Source: Prorocentrum cordatum (lineage: Eukaryota; Sar; Dinophyceae; Prorocentrales; Prorocentraceae). Taken from it: 64,000 bases of DNA. A program made the position numbers and the translations under genes. This document shows positions 21,215-32,096 of this stretch, in pieces. Each line of letters begins with the position of its first letter. Within the stretch, counting starts at the first letter, position 1. The notes beneath the pieces are model-generated. The model was not told the DNA's origin, ran no database searches, and saw only the letters and a program-made list of their open reading frames with translations. The stretch covers positions 5,001-69,000 of the forward strand of contig CAUYUJ010019873.1 of the NCBI GenBank assembly GCA_963575745.1, given 5' to 3'.

Positions 21215-21720
21215 GCGCCCTCTTGGGGCGTTTTTTGAGACATCTTAGGAGCCTGTCAGGGCGTCGTGGGGGCTTCTTGGGTTGGGGGCTTTCGGAGGCC
21301 CTCTTGGAGGCTCTTGGGGCCTCCTGGGGGCCTCGTGGGCTGGAAGGCTAGATTTTTTCAGCTTTTCGTCCCTCTTTTGGGTCCTCTTGGGGCCGTCTTG
21401 GGGGCCTGTTGGGCCGTCTTGGGCGGCTCTTGGGCCGCCTTGGGGCCCACTTGGGCCGTCTTGGGACTATCTGGGGGCCTCCTGGGCCGTCTTCGAGCGG
21501 TCTTGGGGGCCTCTTGGGCCGTCTTGGAGCGTCGGAAAGTAGAAAAAAGCGACAACCCCAAAAACATTGAAAAAACCAATGGGAATCAACGATTTTTGCC
21601 TCTGGGGGCCATCGTGGGAGGTCTCTTGGAGGCCTCTTCAGACGTCGTGGAAGGCTCTTGGGCCGTCTTGGGGCCATCTTGGGCGTGTTCGGGCGATCCT
21701 TCGGGGTCTCGGGACTTTCG
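21215..21720 (+). repeat. G-rich CTTGGGGGCC array with A-rich insert
   Basis: Words CTTGGGGCCGTCTTGGG repeat at 10-20-bp spacing (plus-strand reading SLGASWGPLG-like). An A-rich spacer interrupts at 21535-21600 (GAAAAAACCAATGGGAATC). The same G-rich words occur at 43240-43780 and 54935-55520 and, reversed, at 25870-26800. Confidence 0.75.
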
Positions 21721-21978
21721 TAGACCGTCCTCAGACACTTTTGCGGCCGCGGCCACCCTTCCAGCGCATCCTCGAGATTAGAGCCTTTGTAAAAGCAGCG
21801 CCCCGCATCCGCCGGAAACTCGCACCCCCCCCCCCCCCCCTCCCCCGGCAGAGCCACCCCGGCAACCCCCCCAGAGGCTGAGGCTCAGCCTCGAGGCTGT
21901 AGCTGAGACTCCTTGAAACTCACGCGCCGGTATGGGCACGTATGTTTATTTATATTTGTCTTTTGTCTTTTCGTTTTT

Positions 21979-23497
21979 ACCTAACAGCGAAGACTGATAG
22001 GTTTCTAGTAGGGTCAAAAGAGAGCATCATGACTCCCCAGGGGGGTCTGGGCGGGATCCGGACGGGAGTCCGGGGACTCCCCAGGGACTCCTTTTTCAGC
22101 CAACAGTAACGCACTTCGTGGTCTTCGAGTTCCCAGAACTCCATTTCTGGGCATGATTTTGAATGCCCAGAGCCAACTCTAGGCCACTTCGTGTTCTTCG
22201 AGTTCCCAGAACTCCATTCCTGGGCATGATTTTGAATGCCCTGAGCCAACTGTAGGCCTCTTCGTGGTCTTCCAGTTCCCAGAACTCCGTTCCTGGGCAT
22301 GATTTTGAATGCCCGGAGCCAACTGTAGGCCACTTCGTGGTCTTCCAGTTCCCAGAACTCCATTCCTGGGCATGATTTCGAATGCCCGGAGCCAACTGTA
22401 GGCCACTTCGTGTTCTTCGAGTTCCCAGAACTCCATTCCCGGGCCACATTTTGAATGCTGAGGCAGGCTGATGCTGAGGCTGAGGCAGGCTGAGGCTGAG
22501 GCAGGCTGAGGCTGAGGCTGAGGCAGGCTGAGAGGCAGGCTGATGCTGAGGCTGAGGCTGAGGCTGAGGCTGAGGCTGAGGCTGAGGCTGAGGCAGGCTG
22601 AGGCTGAGGCTGAGGCTGATGCAGGCTGAGGCTGCAGGCTGAGGCTGAGGCCGAGGCTGCAGGCTGAGGCTGAGGCTGAGGCTGAGGCAGGCTGAGGCTG
22701 AGGCTGAGGCAGGCTGAGGCTGAGGCAGGCTGAGGCTGAGGCAGGCTGAGGCTGAGGCTGGCAGGCTGAGGCTGAGGCTGAGGCTGAGGCTGCAGGCTGA
22801 GGCTGAGGCTGAGGCAGGCTGAGGCTGAGGCTGAGGCTGAGGCTGAGGCTGAGGCTGCCGCAGGCTGCAGGCTGAGGCCGAGGCTGAAGGCAGACTGAGG
22901 CTGAGGCTGAAGCAGGCTGAGGCTGAGGCTGAGGCTGAGGCTGAGGCTGAGGCAGGCTGAGGCTGAGGCTGAGGCTGAGGCTGAGGCAGGCTGAGGCTGA
23001 GGCCGAGGCTGAAGGCAGACTGAGGCTGAGGCTGAAGCAGGCTGAGGCTGAGGCAGGCTGAGGCTGAGGCTGAGGCTGAGGCTGAGGCTGAGGCAGGCTG
23101 AGGCTGAGCAGGCTGATGCTGAGGCAGGCTGAGGCTGAGGCTGAGGCTGATGCAGGCTGAGGCTGAGGAGGCTGAGGCTGAGGCTGAGGCTGAGGCAGGC
23201 TGCAGGCTGGCTGAGGCAGGCTGAGGCTGAGGCTGAGGCTGAGGCAGGCTGAGGCCGAGGCTGACTGATGCTGAGGCTGAAGCTGAGGCTGAGGCTGAGG
23301 CAGGCTGAGGCTGAGGCAGGCTGAGGCTGATGCTGAGGCAGGCTGAGGCTGAGGCTGTGACTGCGACTGCCGTTGCCACTGCGACTGTCATCGCGAATGC
23401 GACTACGACTGCGAGAACAGCAGAATTCCACAACTGGATTCTCATCTGAATCTTAAGGGGAATGCTCTCAGATATGCTCCTACACATCGCTGTTAGT
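21979..23497 (+). mobile_element. TIR-bounded minisatellite element, copy 2
   Basis: ACCTAACAGCGA at 21979-21990 and TCGCTGTTAG at 23487-23496 bound the same modules as copy 1: leader with AAAGAGAGCATCATGACTCC, five units of about 74 bp (from 22134), a GGCTGA array (22457-23358, nearly three times longer than copy 1) and the tail GACTGCGACTGCCGTTGCC onward. The right TIR has lost one G. Long Ser/Leu/Gln ORFs on the minus strand come from the array. Confidence 0.75.
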
Positions 23498-23528
23498 TTG
23501 CTTTGCCGGGATATTTTTTACACATTCA

Positions 23529-24098
23529 GATGACACCAGAGAAAAACCCGAATCATAATCCTTTTAGGGCTATAGGGCTATGGGGCTATATGGCTATAGG
23601 GCTATGAGGCTCTGGGGATACAGGGCGATAGGGCTATAGGGCTATATGGGGTATAGGGCTATATGGCTATAGGGCTGTAGGGCTATAGGGCTATTAGGGC
23701 TATAGGGCTATAGGGCTATACGGCCATACGGCTTTGTGGCTATAGGGCTATAGGGCTATAGGGCTGTAGGGCTATAGGGCTATTTGGGCTATAGGGCTAT
23801 AGGGCTATAGGGCGATAGGGCTATAAGGCTATAGGGCCATAGGGCTATGGGGCTACCAGGCACCCAGGCACCTGGGCACACGGGCACCCAGGCACCCAGG
23901 CATCCAGGCACCCAGGTGCCGCACCCGGGCACCCAGGCACCCGGGCACCTGGGCACCCGGGCACCCAGGCGTCCGGGCACCCGGGCACCCGGGCACCCGG
24001 GCATCCGGCCACTCAGGCACCCTGGCACCAGGGCACCCGGGCGGGCACCCGGGCACCCGGGCGTGCCGCCGAAATCGACGCCCCATTTTTTCAGTAAT
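23529..24098 (+). repeat. Composite 8-bp satellite element, copy A
   Basis: Left end: ACACCAGAGAAAAACCCG then AATCATAATCCTTTTAGGG. Then (GGGCTATA)n with variants to about 23845, an abrupt switch to (GGGCACCC)n to about 24060, and a right end GGGCGTGCCGCCGAAATCG. Both arrays have an 8-bp unit. It abuts copy B directly. Confidence 0.85.
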
Positions 24099-24770
24099 AT
24101 GATACCGGAGAAAAGCCCAATCAGAATTTCTTTCGATATCACGTGAGATCCTTTTGCAATTTCTCCTCAGGTTTATGAAGTCTGCGAGGGCTATGAAGGC
24201 CATGAGGGCTAGGGCTATAGGGCTATAGGGCTGCATGGCTATAGGGCTGTAGGGCTATAGGGCTATAGCGCTACAGGTCTATAAGTCTGTGGGGCTATAG
24301 GGCTATAGGGCTATATGGCTCTTGGACTATAGGGCTATAGGGCTATATGGCTATAGGGCTATAGGGCTAGGGGCTAGAAGGCCATAGGGCTCTAGGGCTG
24401 TCGTGCTGTAGGGCTGTAGGGGTACAGGGCTACAGGGCTGTAGGGCTCTAGGGCTTTACGGGCTATTGGGCTATTGGACTATAAGGCTATAGGTCTATGA
24501 GGCTATAGGGCTATAGAGCTATGGGGCTAAAGGGCTATAGGGCTATAGGGCTATAGGGCTATAGGGCTATATGGCTGTAGGGCTATATGGCTATAGGGCT
24601 ATAGGGCTACAGGGCGATAGGGCTATAGGGCGATAGAGCACCCGGGCACCCGGGCACCCGGGCACCCCGGGGCACCTTTGGGCAGCCCCGGCCACCTCCG
24701 GGCGCCCGGGCGGGCACCCAGACACCCAGGCCGGCCACCGACATCGGCGACGCACCTCATCTAATCATAT
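24099..24770 (+). repeat. Composite 8-bp satellite element, copy B
   Basis: Left end GATACCGGAGAAAAGCCCAA followed by about 80 bp of less repetitive sequence, then (GGGCTATA)n (24205-24635), (GGGCACCC)n (24640-24740) and a right end ...CGACGCACCTCATCTAATC. Confidence 0.8.
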
Positions 24771-24859
24771 GAATCCGCTTGGACCCCTACAAAAGCAAGC
24801 TCCGATTGGGAAATGAATGTGCTAGGACCCCGACAGAGGCAATATTTTAATTGGGAATC

Positions 24860-25533
24860 TGTATATATATATACACATGCATACATGTATATGTATAATT
24901 ATGCATCTGTATATGCATCTGCATATTGTACACGTCTACGTGCATGTATGTATATATGTATATATAGGGATATGTATATGTGTATGTAGGTGTACGTGTA
25001 TATGTATGTGTATGTGCATAGCGATATGTGTAGGTGTAGGCATTTCCATATGTTTATGTGCATGTATATATGTACACGCATGTGTATATGCATATCGTTA
25101 TATAATTATGTGTAATGGTCTTTGTATACGTCTTTATTTGTACATGTATATGTTTTAATCCATGCGTATATATACCTACATGTAGATGTTCATGCGTACG
25201 TATATATATAGGCCTAGGTTAATGTATCTGCACATGTATGTGTATATGTATTTGTATATGTATGTGTAGATGCACATGTATATACATTCATATGTGTATG
25301 TGTAGGTATTCGTACATGTATAATGTAGATGCTTATGATACAATGTATGTGCATGTTTATTGATCTGTATAATGGTTGGTGTGCGTATGTATACGTGTGA
25401 ATGCGTTTGTATATATGTATGTATGTGTATATATTTATGTATAGGTTGATGTGCTTGTATATGTTTATGTTTTATGTATATGTTTATGCAAATGTATACG
25501 CATGTGTTTAGGTATATGTTCTGATCTAGTTGT

Positions 25534-25565
<32 letters not shown>

Positions 25566-25850
25566 TGCGTACGCATAAGTATACGTTTTTGTGTCGTTAT
25601 AGGTGCTGGTCTTTGGAGGTGCACATTTACCTGTAGATGTAGATGTATATACTTATGTCTGTGTGTATATATATGTGCTGTGTTTGTGTATGTGTATACG
25701 TATATGTCTATGTATATGTATAGTCACAGTAATATGTACATGCTTATGCACATGTATGTTCATGTGTACAAGTATATGTATGTGTTCATTCACATGTATA
25801 CGTATTTGTACATGTGTATGTCGATGTAATTGTACACGTATATGTACATG
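24860..25850 (+). repeat. Degenerate GTATATGT tract
   Basis: About 1 kb of TGTATATGTATG-like sequence with a pure (TA)n run at 25535-25560. ORFs rich in Tyr/Met/Val/Cys are artefacts. Confidence 0.85.
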
Positions 25851-25869
25851 CGTCGCTATGGGCGCCAAG

Positions 25870-26800
25870 GGCCTCCGATTGCCGTCCCGGAAGAGCCCAG
25901 AGCCGCCCCCGCTCACCACAATAGCGACCCAAAACGCCCAAAACAGCCTCCAGACAGCCCAGGATGCCTCCAACACGCCCCAAGAAGCCAACGAAAACTT
26001 GCCCAAGATGCCCCGAGGGCCGAATGTGTGAATTTCGCATTTTCATGGATTTTCACGCGTGCGCGTGTCCAGCTCCGGTGCAACCCGAAACGGCCCCAGA
26101 CGCCCTCGAGTTCGTTCTGAGACTGCCCAGGAATCTTCCAACATGGCCCAAAACCAGCCCCAGAGGGCCCCCAGACCTCCCACGAAGCCGCCAGCCAGCC
26201 CCTTAGACTTGCTCGAATCGATCCAAGGGGCCCCTCCTTACCATAATAGCGACCCAAGACGCCCAAGACAGCGTCCAGACAACCCAAGATGCCTCCAAGA
26301 CCCCCCACGAAGCCGCCGAAAATCCGCCCAAGAAGGCCTCCAGTGCCACATTCCACGCATTTCACACCTCAATGATTTTCACGTGTGCGCGTGTCCAGCT
26401 CTGGCGTGCTTCGGAACAGCCCCAGACGCCTCCCACTTCGCTCTGAGACGGCCCAGGAGGCTCTAACGCGGTCCGACAAGAGCCCCAGATAGCCTCAAGA
26501 GGGCCCCCCAAAAGCTCCAGATGCCCTCACAGAGGCCCCCTTCACCAACATGACGACCCAAGACGCCCAGGACGGCCGAACAGCCCCCATGCAACCTTCC
26601 CGAACAGCCCCCCCCAGGGTGCCCCCAAGACGCCCGAACAGCCCCCTGCAACCTTCCCAAGAGCGCCTGAAGACGGCCGAAAATGGCCCCGAGGCAACCC
26701 CAGAGAACCCCACGACTGCCCAAGAGGGCCCCGCGAGGCCCCCCAGACAGCTCCCACGGGGGCACAAGACAGCCCCACGAAAACCCACTCACGCCCAGAG
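25870..26800 (-). repeat. Reverse-oriented G-rich array with ~320-bp higher-order repeat
   Basis: On the minus strand this is the same CTTGGGGGC family as 21215-21720. Three larger units are visible: the phrase ATAGCGACCCAA (or ATGACGACCCAA) occurs at about 25920, 26244 and 26550, and TTTTCACGCGTGCGCGTGTC at about 26050 matches TTTTCACGTGTGCGCGTGTC at about 26374. Confidence 0.75.
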
Positions 26801-26829
26801 CTCCTCGTGACGGCTCAGAGCATTTCCAT

Positions 26830-27095
26830 GACGGACGAAAGCGACTTCGACCATGATGGCGATGACGACTACGATAATGATGATAATGTTTGTGCTGCTG
26901 CTGTTGCTAGTGATGATGATGACAATGACAATGATGATGATGATGACCATGATGATGATGCTGATGATGACGACGATGGTGATGATGATGACGATGACGA
27001 TGATGCTGATGATGATGACGATGACGATGGTGACGGTGCTGCTGCTGATGATGATGATGATGATGATGATGTTGGTGATGGTGATGGTGATGGTT

Positions 27096-27154
<59 letters not shown>

Positions 27155-27481
27155 AATGACGAACATGATGATGATGATGATGATGATGTTGATGTTGATG
27201 CAGATGATGATGACGACGACGTTGACGATGATGCTGATGAAGATGATGCTGATAAAGATGATGATGATTATGATGATGATGACGACGCTGATGATGATGA
27301 GGATGAGGATGATGAGGATGACGATGAGGATGATGATGATGATAATGATGATGATGATGCTGATGATGATGACGATGCTGATGCTGCTGATGATGATGAT
27401 GAAAATTGTTATTGTTCTTTATTATTATTATGATTAGGATGAGGATGATGATGATGATGATGCTGATGCTGATGCTGATGC

Positions 27482-27546
<65 letters not shown>

Positions 27547-27553
27547 CTGATGC

Positions 27554-27609
<56 letters not shown>

Positions 27610-27615
27610 CATGTC
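26830..27615 (+). repeat. GAT trinucleotide array
   Basis: (GAT)n with GAC, GCT and GGT variants; a break at 27403-27440 (TTGTTATTGTTC, TTATTATTATG) divides it. Poly-Asp, Met and His ORFs are artefacts. Confidence 0.97.
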
Positions 27616-28324
27616 AGCCCCCATTTAACGTGCTCTGGAAACGCCTCTCTGGAGCACGTACTTTAACGATGACGCTGATCATGGCGATGGCGATGACGAT
27701 GACGAGTATGATAATGAAAATTTTGATGACGGCCATCATGACCAGCTGTGCACGGCATGGCGTGTCGCCAGGGCGGCTGCCGCGACATGCTGAGGAAAGC
27801 TCACGATCGTATTCCAGAATCCCCAGAGACCATCCTGAGCCAATCGCACGCCAACTCTCGCCCTATACCTCCCCCGCCCACTTTGTCAGGCCAGATGTAC
27901 CCCACCCTCGCATAAATTTGTGGCGCCTGTATCCACTTCGCAAGCCCAGGGTGATCCAAATACGATGTCATGGGATACGACGCTGCGAACAAGTTCCAAC
28001 ATCGCACAAAATCACGAGCGGAGCCCGAGACCCCATCTTTTCGCGGCATTTATCCAGCTGGATCGATCTGTGATGGTCACGGGGCCCAGCACTGGGCGAA
28101 AACGTTTCGTGCGAAAACCATGCAAGTGTCTGTTGCTGTCAACTCCAGCAAATTTGCTTACACGGAGATCTGGAAGTCACGTAAGTCAGGACTCACTTGC
28201 ATGCCTCACGTGGAAAGGCGGCGGAGGGGGTGTGGGTGGCGTGGGCGAGCTGCCACGCAAGCAAGTTTGCCTGAGCCTAAGGGACAACGCCCACCAGGAG
28301 AGAAAGATACAGACAAAAGAGAAT
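27616..28324. other. Spacer without confident gene
   Basis: One plus-strand frame (about 28040-28180) reads somewhat like protein (GHGAQHWAKTFRAKT) and is followed by GTAAGTCAGG, which would suit a donor site, but it is short and has no motif. Left uncalled. Confidence 0.35.
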
Positions 28325-28866
28325 GATACTGGAGAAGAAACCCAATCATAATCTTTTTAGGGCTATAGGGCTATGGGACTATAGGGCTATAGGGCTATAG
28401 GGCCATAACGCTATGGGGCTATAGGGCTATAAGGCTATATGACTCTAGGGCTATAGAGCTATATGGCTGTTGGGCTATAGGGCTATAGGACTACTGGGTT
28501 ATAGGGCTATAGGGCTATAGCGTTATAGGGCTATAGGGCTCTAAGGCTATACGGCTATAGGGCTATAGGCCTGTAGGCCTATAGGGCCTTTGGGCTATAG
28601 GGCTATTAGGGCTATAGGGCTGTAGGGATATAGGGCTATGGGGCTATAGGGCTATATGGCTATAAGGATATAAGGCTATAGGGCTATAGCGCTATAGGGC
28701 TACCGGGCACCCGGGCACCGGGCACCCGGGCACCTGGGCACTGGGGCACCCGGGCACCCTGGCACCCGGGCACCCGGGCATTTGGGCACCCGGGCACCCG
28801 GGCACCTGGGCACCTGGGCACCCGGGCACCCGGGCGTGCCGTCGAAATTGGCGCCGCACCTCATAT
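28325..28866 (+). repeat. Composite 8-bp satellite element, copy C
   Basis: Left end GATACTGGAGAAGAAACCCA then ATCATAATCTTTTTAGGGC; (GGGCTATA)n to about 28705; (GGGCACCC)n to about 28835; right end GGGCGTGCCGTCGAAATTGG then CGCCGCACCTCATATG. Same order and orientation as copies A and B. Confidence 0.85.
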
Positions 28867-30050
28867 GACCACAAAACAGGAAAAGGGGGGAAGGGAATGA
28901 AGGTGGATGGAGTCGGTATGGAGGAGGAAGAGGAGGCGTTTGGAAGGAGCGGCAGGGGATGGAGGATAGAGGGAGAAGGACGGATACGTAAGGAATGCGG
29001 AAGGAGGATGGCGGACATTGAGGACGAGGGCGAGGAGAGGGGTGATCATGATCCAAAGAAGGGGGGCCGGACTCAGACATCCGACGTCGTGTTTTTTCAA
29101 TCCGCGGCCACAGGTGTTACGAGCCCTTCTTCGGGAGTGGGTCTTCGCCCCGGATCCGTTGCTCGTGATCCCCGGGTCCGAAAACAGGCCCCGGTGTCCG
29201 CCATTGGAGGGAAAGCGCCACGGCTGACAACATCATATCGCGGGAGCTCTGGGGAGGTGTCTGGGAGGCCCAGAGAGGGTTCAAAACTCCCCCATACTTC
29301 GACCCTCCTGGGCTTGCCCACCAGAGCGCTTCGCAGGCTCCAAGAACCCCATAAAGAGCGCCCCAACAAAACCAATATGCCACCAAGAGGGCCCCAACCA
29401 ACCCCAAGAGGTGCGAGGGGTCAACGAGCCCAGGACATTCAACAGGGCCTTTTGTTCCCAAGATGTTCCCATCGGGCCCTAAGTACAGTCCACCGTAGCA
29501 TGTTGGCTCAAGTCAGCACTTGCGTAGATGTTGCATTCTCTAAGGATCAAGCCTAGAATCGATGTTGCTGCCAACTCTTGCCCCAGCAGTTTACTTCACC
29601 CCAGGCTTACAATTTAATTGCACTTCTGCCTCAGCTGCTCTATACTTGCGGGAGGTCGGTGGCCTTCCCCTTGTGACTTTATGTGTCGAGTTCACAGCGG
29701 TCGCCGAGGCTTTGACAAGGGAGCTGATCAGCAGCTGTACACATAAAGCGGCGTTTTCATCGGGCGGTCCTTGTATGACAGTTGGCGAGTGTCATCTTGC
29801 GTCCGTTATTGATCGCATGAAATTTATTTCGGCTCGCCTTCGCTTGAAAGGTGCAGCTATGACACGGCATTTGTCTGCAATGGGGTATTCGTTGGCAGCT
29901 TTTGTAGCGAAGTACGCATGGCACGAGTGGGTGGACACATGCCCAGCGTGTAGTGACTTGCAAAAGGAGGCAAAAAGCGAGCGAACGATCGACGGACAGA
30001 GAATAGTAGATCCTCATTGTGGGGACCTTCCTGGGGCCCATCGAACGGAT
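28867..30050. other. Spacer without confident gene
   Basis: 29280-29470 contains reversed G-rich words (CCAAGAGGGCCCCAACC). From 29560 base composition becomes balanced, as in the methyltransferase gene; a 219-codon plus frame spans 29562-30221 but has no motif and ends in the 11-bp repeat, so it is not called. Confidence 0.4.
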
Positions 30051-30054
30051 CTGC

Positions 30055-30170
30055 TCGACTCTAGTTCGACCACAATTCGACTCAACTTCGACTCCGGTTC
30101 GACTCAAATTCGACTCAGGTTCGACTCAGGTTCGACTCAAGGTCGCTTCAACTCGACGGACGTTCGACGC
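30055..30170 (+). repeat. 11-bp repeat (RRTTCGACTCA) upstream of the methyltransferase
   Basis: Units such as GGTTCGACTCA and AATTCGACTCA repeat about eight times with decay at both ends, 100-200 bp before the methyltransferase ATG. Confidence 0.85.
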
Positions 30171-30265
30171 AGCTTCGACGCACGAGTGGAGCGAGTGTCT
30201 CCAGGAAGGTCCCCAGGGTGAGCATCCAAATATGCCAACCTATCTTACCAAAGCTTATTGATTGC

Positions 30266-30949
30266 ATGCAAGAGTTCACAGCGTACACCATCTGGGTCTT
30301 CCGAAAAATCATATGCGAATCGCTCGTGTTGCGAAGTGGACTTTTGCCGCGTTGGACCTTTCATGCTAATGCGGCCCATCTCGATGTCTCGAAGGATGGC
30401 AACCCGAAGGATGGAAGGTCATCGCGCGCCTCATTATTAAGCGATCTGCTACAAATTGCTATAGCACAGCGTGGGCAGTCAGACATCAACAGGAATCTCA
30501 CAATTGCCGAAATCGGAGTACTTGGTGGTCATACATCCCGCTACCTTCTTGCGAGATTTCCCGAAGCGTGCTTGTTATTGGTTGATCCGTATCCTGGGAG
30601 CCCTGTGGACAGTGAAGGAGTGCCACTGAAGTCTCGCGAAGCGTCCCTTCTTCTGCAGCAGTACATTCCGAGGCGGGCAAGATGGATATTCAAATCAAGT
30701 GTGGAAGCAGCTACGCAGATTTCCAATGGGTCGCTTGATTTGGTATTCATTGACGGGGAGCATACGTACACAGCAGCCATGAACGATATTTTGGCATGGG
30801 CCCCAAAGGTTCGCAGGGGAGGCTTTCTTGTGGGTCACGACTACACTCCGCCTAATGAAGGTGTCGTTCTCGCTGTAAATGAGTTTGTGGTGTCTTACTC
30901 GTTGGACCTTCGACTCGACGGGGAATGCTGGTGGTTCAGGAAGCCATGA
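30266..30949 (+). CDS. Class I SAM-dependent methyltransferase (Methyltransf_24-like)
   Basis: This is an intact frame of 227 residues from the ATG at 30266 (the frame is open a little further upstream without an ATG, so a spliced 5' exon is possible). Residues 81-91 AEIGVLGGHTS form the SAM-binding motif I of the Rossmann fold. VDPY at 106-109 fits the acidic end of strand 2. LDLVFIDGEHTY at 157-168 with NDILAW just after, and GGFLVGHDY near 185-193, match the strand 4/5 signature of small-molecule or sugar methyltransferases of the Methyltransf_24 type. The substrate cannot be told. There is no obvious membrane segment; the N-terminus (VFRKIICESLVLRSGLL) is hydrophobic but weak as a targeting signal. 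Third positions are much less GC-rich than in the 9.8-17 kb genes. No frame breaks. Confidence 0.8.
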   Translation: MQEFTAYTIWVFRKIICESLVLRSGLLPRWTFHANAAHLDVSKDGNPKDGRSSRASLLSDLLQIAIAQRGQSDINRNLTIAEIGVLGGHTSRYLLARFPEACLLLVDPYPGSPVDSEGVPLKSREASLLLQQYIPRRARWIFKSSVEAATQISNGSLDLVFIDGEHTYTAAMNDILAWAPKVRRGGFLVGHDYTPPNEGVVLAVNEFVVSYSLDLRLDGECWWFRKP

Positions 30950-32016
30950 TTTTGCTGAATTCTAGCGGGACGTTCAGGTAGTAGGGGAGCATGGCCCCTT
31001 CCGTGAGGTCGCCTTGGCACCATGCCCTGAACGTTGCGCTTCACCTCGCACACAGACGCTGGCGCTGCGTTCAGGCGGCTTGCCGTCAATGGCCAAACCA
31101 TTTGCCGCCGCGGCACACTTTGCTACCATGCCACGCCAGCCCCAGGGAGCTAGGGAGCTCACCGCTGTTTCCTCGGCCAGCGAGGTCGTCCAGGCTTGGC
31201 AATTCGATCCCGCTGGCATGCTGGCCAAGCTGCTTCGGTCCGCCCTCACTAACTCCAGCAGGGCCTCGCGCTTTCCCTGCCACGGAAGCTACCAACTTGC
31301 GCATCAGTGGTGAGTGTTTATGTAGATGCGTCCCTGAACATTTGATGGATAAACTTTGGAGCTTTGTTTTTGAGACGACCGACGGCTTCACGCCCGATTC
31401 TGCGTTCATCGCACTGCTGCTTCTGAACCCGCTGGGTTTTAAACTTGCCTGTGGCACTTGGTTAAGATCTTGAACACGTTTGCGCCATGGCTCAGCGTTC
31501 CCAAGGGACATCTGACAGCGCTACCGCGTCGGCATGCCCATCGTACACCTTACCGTCTGTTCCCCCGTAATCAACCGCTACAACAATTTCGAGGCCGCAG
31601 TTGCATGCTGCTCGCTTGTCTGTTTGCATTCTTCAGGCGATTCTCACCACACGTTGTTTGACGAGAGACGCCACTATAATCGCTCACTTCGGACTTGGCA
31701 CGAGCTGTGTTCTCTCTTTCTCTCTGTATATATATATGTATGTGGGTTATTTGGCCGGCGACATTTTGGTTTCTGGTGCGACTCTCGGAACCAGAACGTG
31801 CTGATTGCATGCGTGGGCAACTTGGTTCACTACTTGCGTCATGAGCAGGCCGCCGCACTCAAACCCCAATAGGGCTTTCGGCTCTCAATGCCACTGCGCC
31901 CCCGACGCGCTCCTCTCGCAGACTTCGACGCGGCCTCCAGCCTTCCGGACGAGGTTCGCATTTGCGGCAGTTGCACGGCCCCAGTCCTGCTCAGTCTTCA
32001 GTCCTCTCAATACTCG
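30950..32016. other. Downstream spacer without recognised gene
   Basis: Balanced composition continues from the methyltransferase to about 31850. ORFs on both strands lack motifs. A short CTCT/TATATA tract lies at 31708-31738. Confidence 0.4.
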
Positions 32017-32090
32017 GGGGCGGAAAAGAGGGGGGTGATGACTAGGGGGGGGTGGATATCATTGCGGGGGCCATGATATTTCCCCGGAGT
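32017..32090 (+). repeat. Dispersed hairpin repeat, copy 2
   Basis: Matches 7098-7170: TCGGGGGCGG, GAGGGGGGTGATGACTAGGG, then ATATCATTGC-GGGG-GCCATGATAT. Confidence 0.7.
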
Positions 32091-32096
32091 AGGGTC

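Noticed and set aside
23565-24740. CRISPR-like regularity of the short repeats
   Set aside because: Units are contiguous 8-mers without unique spacers, and the window is eukaryotic in character.
26830-27430. Poly-Asp acidic protein
   Set aside because: It is a reading of (GAT)n; the other frames are equally open.
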